A DNA stretch of 64,000 nt from Micavibrio_C sp046294845 (GCA_046294845.1 JBKBNU010000001.1:186001-250000), one strand, 5' to 3'; shown: positions 16,354 through 25,868, counted from the first letter of the stretch. Notes: a model not told the origin generated them from the letters alone. Program-made: numbers and translations.

Positions 16354-18762
16354 ATGAAATTCACCCGTGACTGGCTGGCCCAGCATCTTGATACGCAAGT
16401 TTCCCTTGATGACCTCTCCTCTTCCCTGACCTCTTTGGGGCTGGAAGTGGACGGAATTACCGATCGTGCAAAACTGTTTGCCCCTTTTCATGTGGTTTAT
16501 GTCGAGAAGGCGGAAAAGCACCCTGATGCCGACCGTCTGCGTGTCTGCCTGATTGATACAGGTAAAGAAAAATTGCAGGTTGTTTGCGGGGCACCTAATG
16601 CGCGCGCCGGCATGAAGGCTGTTTTCGCCCCCGCGGGTAGTTTTATTCCCGGCACAGGCATCACAATTAAAAAGGGAAATATTCGCGGTCAGGAATCAAA
16701 CGGCATGATGGTTTCGGAACGCGAGATGGGCCTGTCCGAAGAACATGAAGGTATTATCGATGTGGCCGCCGATGTCCCTGTCGGGACTTCATTTGCCGAT
16801 CTCTATGGTTTGAATGATCCTGTGATCGAGATTGGTCTGACACCCAACCGCGCCGATTGTGCCGGTATCAGAGGTATCGCGCGTGATCTGGCCGCTGCCG
16901 GCGTTGGTACATTAAAGCCCTTGGATGAATCTGCTGTTGCGGGTAAAGGGGCCTCCCCCACCAAGGTACATTTGAAATTTGACGAACAAACCAAAGATGC
17001 CTGCCCGCTTTTTATGGGACGTTTGATCCGTAATGTGAAAAACGGACCCTCCCCAAAATGGATGCAAGATCGCCTGAAAGCTGTAGGCTTGCGCCCGATT
17101 TCGGCACTGGTTGATATTACAAACTATCTCTCGCTCGACCTGTGCCGTCCTTTACACGTGTTTGATGCCGATAAATTGAAAGGTGACTTGCATGTACGCC
17201 TCGCCCAAAATGGCGAGAAGCTCAATGCCCTGAACGGCAAGGAATATACCCTGACCAATACTATGACCGTTGTTTGCGATGAAAACGGCGTTCTGGGACT
17301 GGGTGGCGTGATCGGCGGTGAAGCAACAGGCTGCACCGAAAGCACAACCAATGTGTTTGTTGAATGCGCCTATTTTGATCCCTTAAGAACAGCCCGTACA
17401 GGCCGCACCCTGCAAATCGACAGTGACGCCCGTTACCGTTTCGAACGCGGCATTGATCCTGCTTTTACTGTACCCGCAATCGAGATTGCCACACGACTGA
17501 TCCTCGAACTGTGCGGTGGCGAGCCAACCGAGATTGTCAAGGCAGGTGATGTACCGGCATGGCAGCGTCAGATTACTTACGATCCCGCTTACCTGAAGCA
17601 ACTGGGTGGGATCGATTTACCGTTGTCTGCTCAAAAGGACATCCTTGTGAAGCTGGGGTTTGTGGTTGATGACAAAGCCGCCAATGCCTGGAGCATTACA
17701 CCGCCCGCATGGCGCGGTGATGTGATGGGCCGTGCCGATATCGTTGAAGAAGTCTTGCGTGTTCATGGCTACGACAAGATCGAAGCGCTTTCCCTGCATA
17801 AAGATCAAATCCAGATCCAAGGCAGCGAGACCGTAAACGGTTCCAAGACCCGCCGCGCCCGCGCCACTCTGGCCAGCCGCGGCATGGATGAGTGCGTCAC
17901 ATGGTCGTTCATGGCCCAAGACAAAGCCGCGTTGTTCGGTGCCAACGATGTCGCACTGAAGCTGACAAATGCGATCAGCACCGATCTTGAAGAAATGCGC
18001 CCGAGCATTTTGCCCAACCTGATCGAAGCCGCCGAACGTAACCGCACACGCGGTTTTGGTGACAACGCCCTGTTTGAAGTCGGCCCGGTATTCCAAACTG
18101 CTAAAATTCAAGGACAAAGGCTAACCGCCACAGGTATCCGCAATGGCCAAGCTGGTCCCCGCCACTGGAGCGGTCCACAAGCCCATCGTGCTGTTGATGT
18201 TCACGATGCCAAAGCCGATGCCATGGCCGTGATCGAAGCCGCCGGTATTAATCCGGCCACACTTCAGGTCGCTCGTGAAGCCCCATCATGGTACCACCCG
18301 GGACGTTCGGGCGTTCTGCGTCTGGGCAATAATGTCGTGGCCTGCTTTGGCGAGATTCATCCGGCAACACTCGAGGCCATGGATATCAAGGATAATGTTG
18401 TTGGCTTTGAAGTCTATTTGGAGCAAATCCCGCAAGCCCGCAAAAAAGGAACAGCCAAACCGCTACTGAAACTGGCAGCCTTACAACCGCTGACACGGGA
18501 TTTTGCCTTTATTGTTGACCAAAAGGTCATGGCCGATGAATTGGCACGCGCTATCCGCGGATCGGACAAGGACTTGATCACCGATATCAGCATCTTTGAT
18601 ATTTATAGCGGTAAAGGTATTCCGGAAGGCAAGAAGTCCGTCGCCCTGTCTGTCACATTACAGCCAAGGAACGAAACACTGACAGATGCGGAAATCGAAA
18701 TCATCAGCAAAAAAATTGTCGATGCTGTTGCCGGCAAAACAGGTGCTATCCTGCGTTCCTGA
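16354..18762 (+). CDS. pheT: Phenylalanyl-tRNA synthetase beta subunit
   Basis: Structural and editing subunit of phenylalanyl-tRNA synthetase. The 802 residues follow the standard layout: MKFTRDWLAQHLD, a tRNA-binding OB domain (about 40-150, with HPDADRLRVC and VVCGAPNARAGM), the B3/B4 editing region (LVDITNYLSLDLCRPLHVFD), the B5 domain, a catalytic-like core (ATLASRGMDECVTWSF) and a C-terminal ferredoxin-like anticodon-binding domain (PLTRDFAFIVDQ). No strong ribosome site is seen before the ATG; the structured leader ends 12 bases upstream. It is detached from pheS by two genes. Confidence 0.96.
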   Translation: MKFTRDWLAQHLDTQVSLDDLSSSLTSLGLEVDGITDRAKLFAPFHVVYVEKAEKHPDADRLRVCLIDTGKEKLQVVCGAPNARAGMKAVFAPAGSFIPGTGITIKKGNIRGQESNGMMVSEREMGLSEEHEGIIDVAADVPVGTSFADLYGLNDPVIEIGLTPNRADCAGIRGIARDLAAAGVGTLKPLDESAVAGKGASPTKVHLKFDEQTKDACPLFMGRLIRNVKNGPSPKWMQDRLKAVGLRPISALVDITNYLSLDLCRPLHVFDADKLKGDLHVRLAQNGEKLNALNGKEYTLTNTMTVVCDENGVLGLGGVIGGEATGCTESTTNVFVECAYFDPLRTARTGRTLQIDSDARYRFERGIDPAFTVPAIEIATRLILELCGGEPTEIVKAGDVPAWQRQITYDPAYLKQLGGIDLPLSAQKDILVKLGFVVDDKAANAWSITPPAWRGDVMGRADIVEEVLRVHGYDKIEALSLHKDQIQIQGSETVNGSKTRRARATLASRGMDECVTWSFMAQDKAALFGANDVALKLTNAISTDLEEMRPSILPNLIEAAERNRTRGFGDNALFEVGPVFQTAKIQGQRLTATGIRNGQAGPRHWSGPQAHRAVDVHDAKADAMAVIEAAGINPATLQVAREAPSWYHPGRSGVLRLGNNVVACFGEIHPATLEAMDIKDNVVGFEVYLEQIPQARKKGTAKPLLKLAALQPLTRDFAFIVDQKVMADELARAIRGSDKDLITDISIFDIYSGKGIPEGKKSVALSVTLQPRNETLTDAEIEIISKKIVDAVAGKTGAILRS

Positions 18763-18778
18763 CCCAAGGACTTGATGA

Positions 18779-19837
18779 ATGACATCTTACTATTACTGCA
18801 TAGACAGTGTTCTGAAGGAAACGGCGGCAAGCGTTAACACAAAGACGCTTGTACAGGTTACAAAGGAACCCTATGCCTGTAACGGTTTTGTACAAGACTG
18901 CTTTGTACTGGCAAACCCCATACATGTTATGGACCTTGAAAATCCGCAATCAATCGACGAGCTAAGCACCCTTATCAAGGATGTTCCCCTTTACCATTTC
19001 AATATGGAGCTTGTCCTTGATGAAGCCCTGGCGCAAAGACACCGCAATCCCGCTATTCTGGAAGCATTGACGGAAGCGTTTGAAGGTAATCACCTGCCCA
19101 ATACGATTGATACAGCTCAATCAACTGAAGAGAACATTACAGGCAATTTGCGTCACCCGGTTCTGGAGCACATGGATGTTCAGGAATTAAGTCGTGTCTA
19201 CATAAAATTTCTTATGAATCTTAAGCGCAGCCGCGATGATTTCAGCTTCCGCCGCAATATTCTGGGACAGCACACAGAGCGTTTCCTTGAACAGTTCGAC
19301 GGTTTCTTTGAAGAGAATAAGGGACAAATTCAAGCCAGTATCCTTTTGGCATTCGGCATGAGAATCGATCATGACCCGCGCAAGCCCCTAGAAAGCTATG
19401 TGCAGAATGGCCAAAACGAAGCCCGTAAAAAGAATATCCGTGAACCGCATGAGATGGTTTGGGCGTGGCTGGAGTGCGATAGCTACCAGAAACGTCGCTG
19501 CCTTGATATCCACCGCATTATGAGCATTCCCGATATGCCCCGCTTGCCCAATTGGGTGAGGATGGACATTTTCAATTTCCTTGAAAAAGAAGCAATGAAA
19601 CAGATATTCGCCGAGAATATTGCGAAGGCAGATCCTGATTTTAATATATTGGCAGGCACAAACGACTTAAAGCGGGCTATCCGCCTCAATGCCACTGGTC
19701 AGGTTGATGAAAGCCTGCAGCAATTATTGGGGCAAACCCTGAACAATACCAACTCCTATTCGGGGGCCGCTTTAAAGTTCGCCAGTGCCGCAGAAGCCAG
19801 AGAGCGTGAATCCCATAAAATGAAATTGGGACTGTAG
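18779..19837 (+). CDS. Hypothetical protein, 352 aa
   Basis: I do not recognise this protein. It has no signal peptide or membrane segment and looks soluble and largely helical, with many charged and aromatic residues (DDFSFRRNILGQHTERFLEQFDGFF; WAWLECDSYQKRRCLDI). The C-terminus is Asn/Ser/Ala-rich (NNTNSYSGAALKFASAAEARE). The ATG at 18779 follows AAGGACTTG by a few bases, just 16 bases after pheT, so it is probably in the same transcript. It converges on fadD across 25 bases that contain an imperfect hairpin (about 19836-19866). Confidence 0.72.
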   Translation: MTSYYYCIDSVLKETAASVNTKTLVQVTKEPYACNGFVQDCFVLANPIHVMDLENPQSIDELSTLIKDVPLYHFNMELVLDEALAQRHRNPAILEALTEAFEGNHLPNTIDTAQSTEENITGNLRHPVLEHMDVQELSRVYIKFLMNLKRSRDDFSFRRNILGQHTERFLEQFDGFFEENKGQIQASILLAFGMRIDHDPRKPLESYVQNGQNEARKKNIREPHEMVWAWLECDSYQKRRCLDIHRIMSIPDMPRLPNWVRMDIFNFLEKEAMKQIFAENIAKADPDFNILAGTNDLKRAIRLNATGQVDESLQQLLGQTLNNTNSYSGAALKFASAAEARERESHKMKLGL

Positions 19838-19862
19838 GCGCATCGGATAATCCGGATACGCG

Positions 19863-21578
19863 CTACTTACTATGGCCCGTTTTTGCCAATTCCTCGGCAA
19901 TAATATCTTTGCGGGATAATTTACCAATCATGGTTTTGGGTAAAGGCTGTGTACGGATTTCCACCTGACGGGGCATTTCAATCGGGGAAATCTTGTCCTT
20001 CAGGAAAGATTTCAGCTCTTCCTCATTTAACGTCTGACCGGCTTTGGGTTTGATCCATGCCTTAACCGTTTCACCACGATCAGCATCGGGCAAGCCACCA
20101 ACGATACATTCCTCAACAGCCGGATGCAGGTATATAGCTTCCTCAACATTGCGAGGATAAACATTATAACCGTTCACAAGGATGAGATCCTTTATACGGT
20201 CTACAATGAAGAAATAGCCCTGTTCGTCCATTAAAGCGATATCGCCTGTATGCAAACGGCCGTCTTTCAATACATCGGTAGTTTCCTGTGTCTTGCCCCA
20301 ATAGCCCATCATCACTTGTGGGCCTCTGACGCATAGCTCACCGCGTTCCCCGATTTTCATCGGGGTTTTCTTGTCCTCCGGATTGATGATTTCTACAATC
20401 GTTCCAGGTAGCGGCAGTCCGATCGAACCCGGTTTGTTATCACCAACTACAGGATTAACACAAACTACAGGTGTTGTTTCCGTCAGACCATAACCTTCCA
20501 CAACAACGCATCCTGTATTCTTTTCGAAGGATTTCTTAACTTCAACAGGAAGAGGTGCCCCACCCGACATACAGAAACGTAAGGACGTCAGGTCGTAGTG
20601 AGATAATTTGGGATGATTATTAATTGCATTATAGATAGCCGGAACCGCCGGAAAATAATTGGGCTTTTTCTTATCAATCGATTTTAAGGTCTTATCCAGC
20701 TCAAAGCGCGGCACAGGTACAATAATCTCGAACCCCAGACGTACACTCAAATTCAGGATAGCCGTCATAGCAAAAACATGGAAGAAGGGGATAACGCCCA
20801 GCATTTTCTCGCCTGCCTGCGCACCAATAAACCATGCAGAGCATTGATTGGTGTTGGCGGTAACATTTGCGTGGGACAGCATGGCGCCTTTGGGTACGCC
20901 CGTTGTACCGCCTGTGTACTGGATCACCGCAATATCAGTTAAAGGATTAATATCAACCGGATTGGGTTTATGTCCCTCATCGCTGATATCCTGAAGCCAA
21001 ACAACGTAATCTTTGTCAGGTATGTGCGCGATATCCTTACCCTTAAGAAGCGGGAAAAGAATGCTCTTGGGGAATGGTAAAATATCTGCGAATGGACAAA
21101 CGAGGATTTTTCCCAATCCCGATTCTTCACGGATATCATCAAGTTTTTTATATAAAATCTTCAAATCAAGCGTGACCATCACTTCGGTCTGACTATCCTT
21201 GATCTGATGAACCAACTCTCTCGGCGCATATAACGGGTTGAAGTTAACAACCGTCCCGCCGATTTTAAGCACTGCATAATAGGCAATCAAAAAATACGTA
21301 CAGTTAGGCAGGAACAAACCCACACGTGTACCTTTATGTACGCCAAGGGTCTGTAAACCCTTTGCCATGGCATCAACTTTCTGTCCCAATTCACCCCATG
21401 TCAGAACCTGCCCCATGAAATCGAACCCGGGCTTATCGCCATAGCGGGCGACCGTTTCATCAAACATGGCGGCCACAGGACCAGTCCCGATCGGGGCCTG
21501 CCAATCAAGACCGGGGGGATAAGATGCCAACCATGGCCATGAAGCTGATGATTTTTGGTCCTGATGAGGCATGGACAT
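19863..21578 (-). CDS. fadD: Long-chain fatty-acid-CoA ligase
   Basis: Activates fatty acids to acyl-CoA with ATP at the inner membrane. The 571 residues belong to the ANL superfamily: P-loop IQYTGGTTGVPKGA (about 217-230), the GYGLTETTPVV motif, HTGDIALMDEQGYFFIVDR, and the C-terminal catalytic Lys in LPKTMIGKLSRKDI. Length and the family-specific linker agree with FadD. The ATG at 21578 is preceded by AGGAGAGATCGTC; a second Met two codons later is possible. It is transcribed away from the cold-shock gene. No repressor site is obvious upstream. Confidence 0.9.
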   Translation of the reverse strand: MSMPHQDQKSSASWPWLASYPPGLDWQAPIGTGPVAAMFDETVARYGDKPGFDFMGQVLTWGELGQKVDAMAKGLQTLGVHKGTRVGLFLPNCTYFLIAYYAVLKIGGTVVNFNPLYAPRELVHQIKDSQTEVMVTLDLKILYKKLDDIREESGLGKILVCPFADILPFPKSILFPLLKGKDIAHIPDKDYVVWLQDISDEGHKPNPVDINPLTDIAVIQYTGGTTGVPKGAMLSHANVTANTNQCSAWFIGAQAGEKMLGVIPFFHVFAMTAILNLSVRLGFEIIVPVPRFELDKTLKSIDKKKPNYFPAVPAIYNAINNHPKLSHYDLTSLRFCMSGGAPLPVEVKKSFEKNTGCVVVEGYGLTETTPVVCVNPVVGDNKPGSIGLPLPGTIVEIINPEDKKTPMKIGERGELCVRGPQVMMGYWGKTQETTDVLKDGRLHTGDIALMDEQGYFFIVDRIKDLILVNGYNVYPRNVEEAIYLHPAVEECIVGGLPDADRGETVKAWIKPKAGQTLNEEELKSFLKDKISPIEMPRQVEIRTQPLPKTMIGKLSRKDIIAEELAKTGHSK

Positions 21579-21708
21579 GACGATCTCTCCTAAAAATGCT
21601 TGTCGTTTGACAACCTTGGGTAACGGGAGTGTACTTTTATGATTCTAAGGCATAGAGCATTGATTTTCCATGTAAATCCTATGGTAACCCGGGATTTTAG
21701 TTGTTGCA

Positions 21709-21739
21709 TTGCAAACCTTAGGCAATATTATGGTATAAT
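21709..21739 (+). promoter_or_regulatory. Extended -10 promoter and long 5' leader of the cold-shock gene
   Basis: TATAAT at 21734-21739 is preceded by TG one base before it (TGGTATAAT, an extended -10), with TTGCAA at 21709-21714 as a loose -35 at 19-base spacing. Transcription from here would give a 5' leader of about 180 bases before the GTG at 21926, as is usual for cold-shock mRNAs. The rest of the 347-base gap (21579-21925) is AT-rich, with no gene that I can support. Confidence 0.55.
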
Positions 21740-21925
21740 TTAGTTACGGAGATGGTGCTTTAATAATAAGAGAATTCTAATATTACTCTTTACTTTTGTT
21801 AAAAATTCTGGATTCAACAGGATTCTTCTGCCAAAATGGCGCTCTAATACTTTTGGGTAGTGGACAAATTGATAACCATGTAACCCGTTATATTTTTTTA
21901 TGATGACTTAGAAGGGTGGGCTTCC

Positions 21926-22477
21926 GTGTTAGAGCCAACGGAAAATAGTGTAATAGGTGGAGAGGTAGAAGCCTCACTTGAACCACCTGTAAGAGCAAAA
22001 CTAAAATGGTTTAATACGCCAAAGGGTTTCGGCTTCGTTGTACCCGAAGATGAGCCTGATCTTGATGCGTTCTTGCATATTACAACATTGCAAAAAAGCG
22101 GGATCAATACGCTGGGCGATGGTGCCTGCCTGTTGTGCCAGATTCAGCGCGGTCCCAAAGGTGCCCATGTTATTAATATTGTGGAATTGGTTGATGCAGG
22201 CAACCTGCCCGAACAAATCCGCAATGCACCCCAACAAGCCACCATGCCGATCGGCAACACCCAGCGTATGGGTGGCGAAGTCAAATGGTACAAAGAAGAT
22301 AAAGGTTTCGGGTTCGTGATTCCTGATGATGGCATGAAAGATGTTTTCATTCACAAAACATGCCTTGAGAAAAACGGTATCGAGAAATTGGAAACAGGGC
22401 AACGCGTCAGTATGCTTTTCCGTGCTGTTCCCAAAGGCCGTGAAGTCGTCGAACTGGAAATCGTCGCGAATAGCTAA
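21926..22477 (+). CDS. Double cold-shock-domain protein
   Basis: A 183-residue nucleic-acid-binding protein with two cold-shock domains, at about 22-88 and 114-180. Each keeps the RNP1-type motif KGFGFV (33-38 and 126-131). RNP2 is intact in the second (DVFIH) and altered in the first (DAFLH). Two-domain CSPs are common in alphaproteobacteria and probably act as RNA chaperones. The start is GTG at 21926, about 10 bases after GAAGGG. A clean terminator follows, so the gene is a single unit with a long leader that suggests post-transcriptional temperature control. Confidence 0.92.
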   Translation: MLEPTENSVIGGEVEASLEPPVRAKLKWFNTPKGFGFVVPEDEPDLDAFLHITTLQKSGINTLGDGACLLCQIQRGPKGAHVINIVELVDAGNLPEQIRNAPQQATMPIGNTQRMGGEVKWYKEDKGFGFVIPDDGMKDVFIHKTCLEKNGIEKLETGQRVSMLFRAVPKGREVVELEIVANS

Positions 22478-22497
22478 ATCATAAAATTAAAAAATCC

Positions 22498-22527
22498 ATC
22501 CTTCATTCCTGATGAAGGATTTTTTTC
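22498..22527 (+). terminator. Terminator after the cold-shock gene
   Basis: A 9-bp stem ATCCTTCAT (22498-22506) / ATGAAGGAT (22512-22520), a 5-base loop and a run of seven T. Preceding A bases could let it work in both directions, which would also serve gcrA, whose 3' end is 113 bases away. Confidence 0.88.
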
Positions 22528-22639
22528 ATTGCAGAATACCAAAAAAGAACGCTGACCCTTTACAGGATCAGCGGGGAGTTTCACATGAATTACAAAAGGG
22601 ATACTACACTGCAGATAATGTAACCTCAGCCAAAAATCA

Positions 22640-23134
22640 TCAGGAATTCACAACTTCCTTCAGATCATCTTCCGGCAAAGCGGCGGCGGCTACATCGTCG
22701 AAATCCTCGGCTTTGAGAACGCGGCTGCGGCTTGGTACCTGATAGGCAATCTTGGCGTGATCTTCACAATAAGGCAGGCCTGGGACTGACTGACAACCAC
22801 AGAAGGCGAAATCTTCATCTTTCGGATCACCGGAAGGCCAACGGCACATGCGCTCCCTAAGCTCGATCAGTTTCAAACCCTTGAAGGCTGTATTCGCCGG
22901 TTTGGGCGCTATCACGGCCTTAACCTTCGGAGCCTTCTTAACTTCCAGCGCACGTTCTTCGCGGCGTTCGTTCTGTTGGATAGGGGAAATACGATTGGAA
23001 AGTTTCAGACGGTGTGCTTTTCCAATAACAGCATTTCTGGTAACACCCCCAAGAGCTTTGGCAATTTCGGCTGCTGTTTTGCCTTCGCCCCACAGTTTCT
23101 TGAGAAGCATTACGCGTTCATCGGTCCAGCTCAT
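22640..23134 (-). CDS. gcrA: GcrA cell-cycle regulator
   Basis: Transcription factor specific to alphaproteobacteria that associates with sigma-70 RNA polymerase and acts at promoters carrying GANTC sites methylated by CcrM. The 164 residues open with the diagnostic helix-turn-helix MSWTDERVMLLKKLWGEGKTAAEIA and GGVTRNAVIGKAHRLKLS. A basic linker follows, then the C-terminal domain with ERMCRWPSGDP, FCGCQ and PYCEDH, a Cys-rich set. CcrM is not in this window. Ten GANTC sites lie in the 260 bases upstream, which suggests methylation-linked autoregulation. Confidence 0.95.
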   Translation of the reverse strand: MSWTDERVMLLKKLWGEGKTAAEIAKALGGVTRNAVIGKAHRLKLSNRISPIQQNERREERALEVKKAPKVKAVIAPKPANTAFKGLKLIELRERMCRWPSGDPKDEDFAFCGCQSVPGLPYCEDHAKIAYQVPSRSRVLKAEDFDDVAAAALPEDDLKEVVNS

Positions 23135-23184
23135 TCGCCTTCATCTCCCCTGAAGTGTCCACACAAAGCCACCTGTAGCAACAA

Positions 23185-23391
23185 TTGTGAATCTCAATTC
23201 ACAAAAATAATACGCAGTTGCTCGGTGTTGATGGAGGTCACTGTATCGGGGCATGATTCACGAGGAAAGAGTCGCACGAATCATTCATCTTCTTTATCCA
23301 CAATAATCCGAATCGCAGGCACATGACTCCGCATTATCAGAAAATGAGTCAAGATGAATCAAATAGAGAAAGAAAATGAATCAGATGAATC
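23185..23391 (-). promoter_or_regulatory. GANTC cluster and inverted repeat upstream of gcrA
   Basis: Between 23189 and 23391 there are ten GANTC sites, starting at 23189, 23255, 23269, 23278, 23310, 23325, 23346, 23356, 23378 and 23387. Chance predicts about one in 256 bases. Four sit in the heptamer TGAATCA or TGATTCA. The site closest to gcrA is inside an inverted repeat TTGTGAAT (23185-23192) / ATTCACAA (23197-23204), about 50-70 bases upstream of the ATG. GANTC is the CcrM methylation target read by GcrA, so this is a strong candidate for methylation-timed control of gcrA. Confidence 0.75.
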
Positions 23392-23404
23392 ACTTAGCCG
23401 CTGA

Positions 23405-24325
23405 TCAAGCGTTGTAATCAAGGCCCCAGACCTGATAACGCTCGCGATCTTCGTGCCAGTCTTCATCAACCTTCACGAAAAGTTTCAGGTGAACGGGACA
23501 TTCAAAGATCTCTTGCAGCTCCAGACGGGAAGCTTCACCAATTTCCTTGATTTGTGTGCCACCTTTACCCAGGACAATCGCTTTATGTGAATCACGCGCC
23601 ACATAAATGATCTGTGATATCTTGATATCGCCGTTATCAAACTCTTCCCATGTTTCGGTTTCAACAGTCAGGGCATAGGGTAGCTCCTGATATAGCTTAC
23701 GGAAGAGTTTCTCGCGCGTGACTTCAGCCGCCAGCAACCGCGACGGCATATCGCTGATCTGGTCTTCCGGATAATGCCAGACACCTGTAGGCACATTATT
23801 GACCAGCCATGTCATCACATCATCTGTGCCGTCCTGCTTCAGGGAAGAGATCATAAAGGTGGCGTTGAAATCGAGCATTTCATTAAGCTCGGCAGCCATT
23901 TTTACCAATACATCCTTTTTGGCCTGATCGAATTTGTTCAAAAGCAGAACGCAAGGGATATTCCCTTTGACCTCGGCCAGTCTTTGGACAATAGCCCTTG
24001 TATCCGCATCGATTTTACGGCGGCTGGCATCGACCATAACCATCACGACATCGGCTTCATCGTGGCCTTGCCACGCTGCGGCCACCATCGCTTTTTCCAG
24101 ACGCTTCTTCGGCGTGAAAATACCGGGTGTATCGATAAAAATAATCTGGCTTTGGTCTTTAACGATAATACCCCTGACCGTTGTGCGGGTTGTCTGCACT
24201 TTGGGTGAGACAATCGAAACCTTGCTGCCCACGACCGCATTGATGAAAGTTGATTTACCGGCATTGGGTGCGCCGATGACGGCAACAAATCCGCAGCGTG
24301 TCACGGGTGTTTCTTCTGTACTCAT
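23405..24325 (-). CDS. era: GTPase Era
   Basis: Ribosome-assembly GTPase that binds the 3' end of 16S rRNA. The 306 residues contain G1 GAPNAGKST (18-26), G3 DTPGIF, G4 NKFD and a C-terminal KH domain (IVLGKGGTQIKEIGEASRLEL). The ATG overlaps the rnc stop in ATGA, so the two are translationally coupled, the usual rnc-era arrangement. The stop is 270 bases before gcrA and I see no terminator between them, so read-through into gcrA is possible. Confidence 0.96.
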   Translation of the reverse strand: MSTEETPVTRCGFVAVIGAPNAGKSTFINAVVGSKVSIVSPKVQTTRTTVRGIIVKDQSQIIFIDTPGIFTPKKRLEKAMVAAAWQGHDEADVVMVMVDASRRKIDADTRAIVQRLAEVKGNIPCVLLLNKFDQAKKDVLVKMAAELNEMLDFNATFMISSLKQDGTDDVMTWLVNNVPTGVWHYPEDQISDMPSRLLAAEVTREKLFRKLYQELPYALTVETETWEEFDNGDIKISQIIYVARDSHKAIVLGKGGTQIKEIGEASRLELQEIFECPVHLKLFVKVDEDWHEDRERYQVWGLDYNA

Positions 24326-24999
24326 GATAATCTTTCTAATCTTTCGAGCAAAATACGCGCCGCTTCTTTCTCGGCTGTCCTTCTTGATGATCCAATCGCT
24401 TGGCCTGCCTCATAACCCTGCACCGTCACCTGAATGGTAAAAGCGGGCGCATGATCGGGACCCGTACGGCCGACCAGTTCATATAAGGGTAACGGCAATC
24501 CCCGCCCCTGCGCCCATTCCTGCAAAGCCGTTTTTGGATCTTGCGGCGGGTCGCTCATAATCTGGACACGCTCACCCCACCACAGGGCAATCAATTTCTG
24601 GCACAGAGCCAGCCCGCCATCGAGATATAAGGCTCCGATCAGAGCCTCCAGCCCATCAGCCAGCATATTGTCATTATCCCCACCGCCAGCAGAGCGTTCG
24701 GCATCGGAAAGCAGCATATAAGTACCCAGATCAAGGGTACGGGCAACTTCCGCCAATAATTTACCCTGTACCAGCGCGGCATGACGCTTGGCCAGATCAC
24801 CTTCTGCTTCTTGCGGGAAGAACTGGAATAGAATTTCAGCCATCACAAGGCCCAGAACACGGTCGCCCAGAAATTCAAGACGTTCGTAATTCTGCTCGGC
24901 CCCTGTACTGGCATGGGTCATTGCCGCTTCGAGCAAGCTTGGCCGGATGAACCGGTAAGCAATCTTATCCTGAAACTGGGAGAGTTTGTTTTCTGCCAT
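24322..24999 (-). CDS. rnc: Ribonuclease III
   Basis: Double-strand-specific endoribonuclease for rRNA and mRNA processing. The 225 residues have the signature ERLEFLGDRVLGLVMAE, the second acidic patch LADGLEALIGALYLDGG and a C-terminal double-stranded-RNA-binding domain (DPKTALQEWAQGRGLPLPLYELV to the end). It lies 8 bases after lepB and overlaps era, in the conserved lepB-rnc-era order. Confidence 0.96.
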   Translation of the reverse strand: MAENKLSQFQDKIAYRFIRPSLLEAAMTHASTGAEQNYERLEFLGDRVLGLVMAEILFQFFPQEAEGDLAKRHAALVQGKLLAEVARTLDLGTYMLLSDAERSAGGGDNDNMLADGLEALIGALYLDGGLALCQKLIALWWGERVQIMSDPPQDPKTALQEWAQGRGLPLPLYELVGRTGPDHAPAFTIQVTVQGYEAGQAIGSSRRTAEKEAARILLERLERLS

Positions 25000-25007
25000 A
25001 ACGACTA

Positions 25008-25868
25008 TCAGTGACCTGTCGTCTTGTCATCGGCCTGATCCGCCGGCGGGCGAACCGGACCGATCATATTGAAGATACGGTCATAACGGATTGTCCACGG
25101 CCATTTCCAGATTTCGCCAATATTGGCATAACCATTGGTCGAGAAGAAAATCATCGATGCCCGCCCCACAAAATTTACTTCCGGCACATAGCCGACCATC
25201 TTCATAACACGGCTATCCTGCGAATTATCGCGGTTATCGCCCATCATGAAATAATGACCAGGCGGCACAACATATTCTTCGGTGTTATCAAGCGGCTCGT
25301 GATCCGATTTCTCGTAAATGGAGAACATCGCCCCTTCGGGAAGGGTCTGTATATATTCATAAACAGGCAGCGTAACGCCGCCTTCCGTAATTTCCTTCAG
25401 CCCCACCATTTCACGCGGCAGCTTACGGCGATTCAAATACACTTCGCCATCGATTACCTGGATAGTGTCACCCGGCATACCGATAATACGCTTGATGTAA
25501 TCAACGCGCGGATTAGAGGGCAGCTTGAACACGACAACATCACCGCGCTGCGGAACACGGTCCCCCGTCATGATACGGCCTTCGATCGGTGCCAGACTAA
25601 AAGGGAAAGAATGGCGCGAATAACCATAGGCCGGTTTGTAGACGAAAAGATAATCACCCACTTCAAGGGTTGGTTTCATCGAGCCGGAAGGAATATTGAA
25701 AGGCTCGAACAAGAATGTGCGGATCATGAGCGCCAGCAAAACAGCAATAAAGGCTGTCTTCATAAATTCGGACCATTCCTCGCGGGCATTGAGCGGCGGT
25801 GTCCTGTCTTCTTTGGTAGAGTTTTCAGGCGCGGGTGTTGTTTGATCCATTTTCATATTCTTTTTCAT
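25008..25868 (-). CDS. lepB: Signal peptidase I
   Basis: Inner-membrane serine protease that removes signal peptides from exported proteins. A charged N-terminus is followed by one membrane span (about 37-55). The catalytic Ser63 lies in NIPSGSMKPTL and the catalytic Lys126 in VDYIKRIIGMPGD; GDNRDNSQDSR is the conserved box E. The 286 residues fit alphaproteobacterial LepB. Upstream starts within MKKNMKMDQ are close together; I used the first ATG. It is followed by rnc and era. Confidence 0.95.
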   Translation of the reverse strand: MKKNMKMDQTTPAPENSTKEDRTPPLNAREEWSEFMKTAFIAVLLALMIRTFLFEPFNIPSGSMKPTLEVGDYLFVYKPAYGYSRHSFPFSLAPIEGRIMTGDRVPQRGDVVVFKLPSNPRVDYIKRIIGMPGDTIQVIDGEVYLNRRKLPREMVGLKEITEGGVTLPVYEYIQTLPEGAMFSIYEKSDHEPLDNTEEYVVPPGHYFMMGDNRDNSQDSRVMKMVGYVPEVNFVGRASMIFFSTNGYANIGEIWKWPWTIRYDRIFNMIGPVRPPADQADDKTTGH

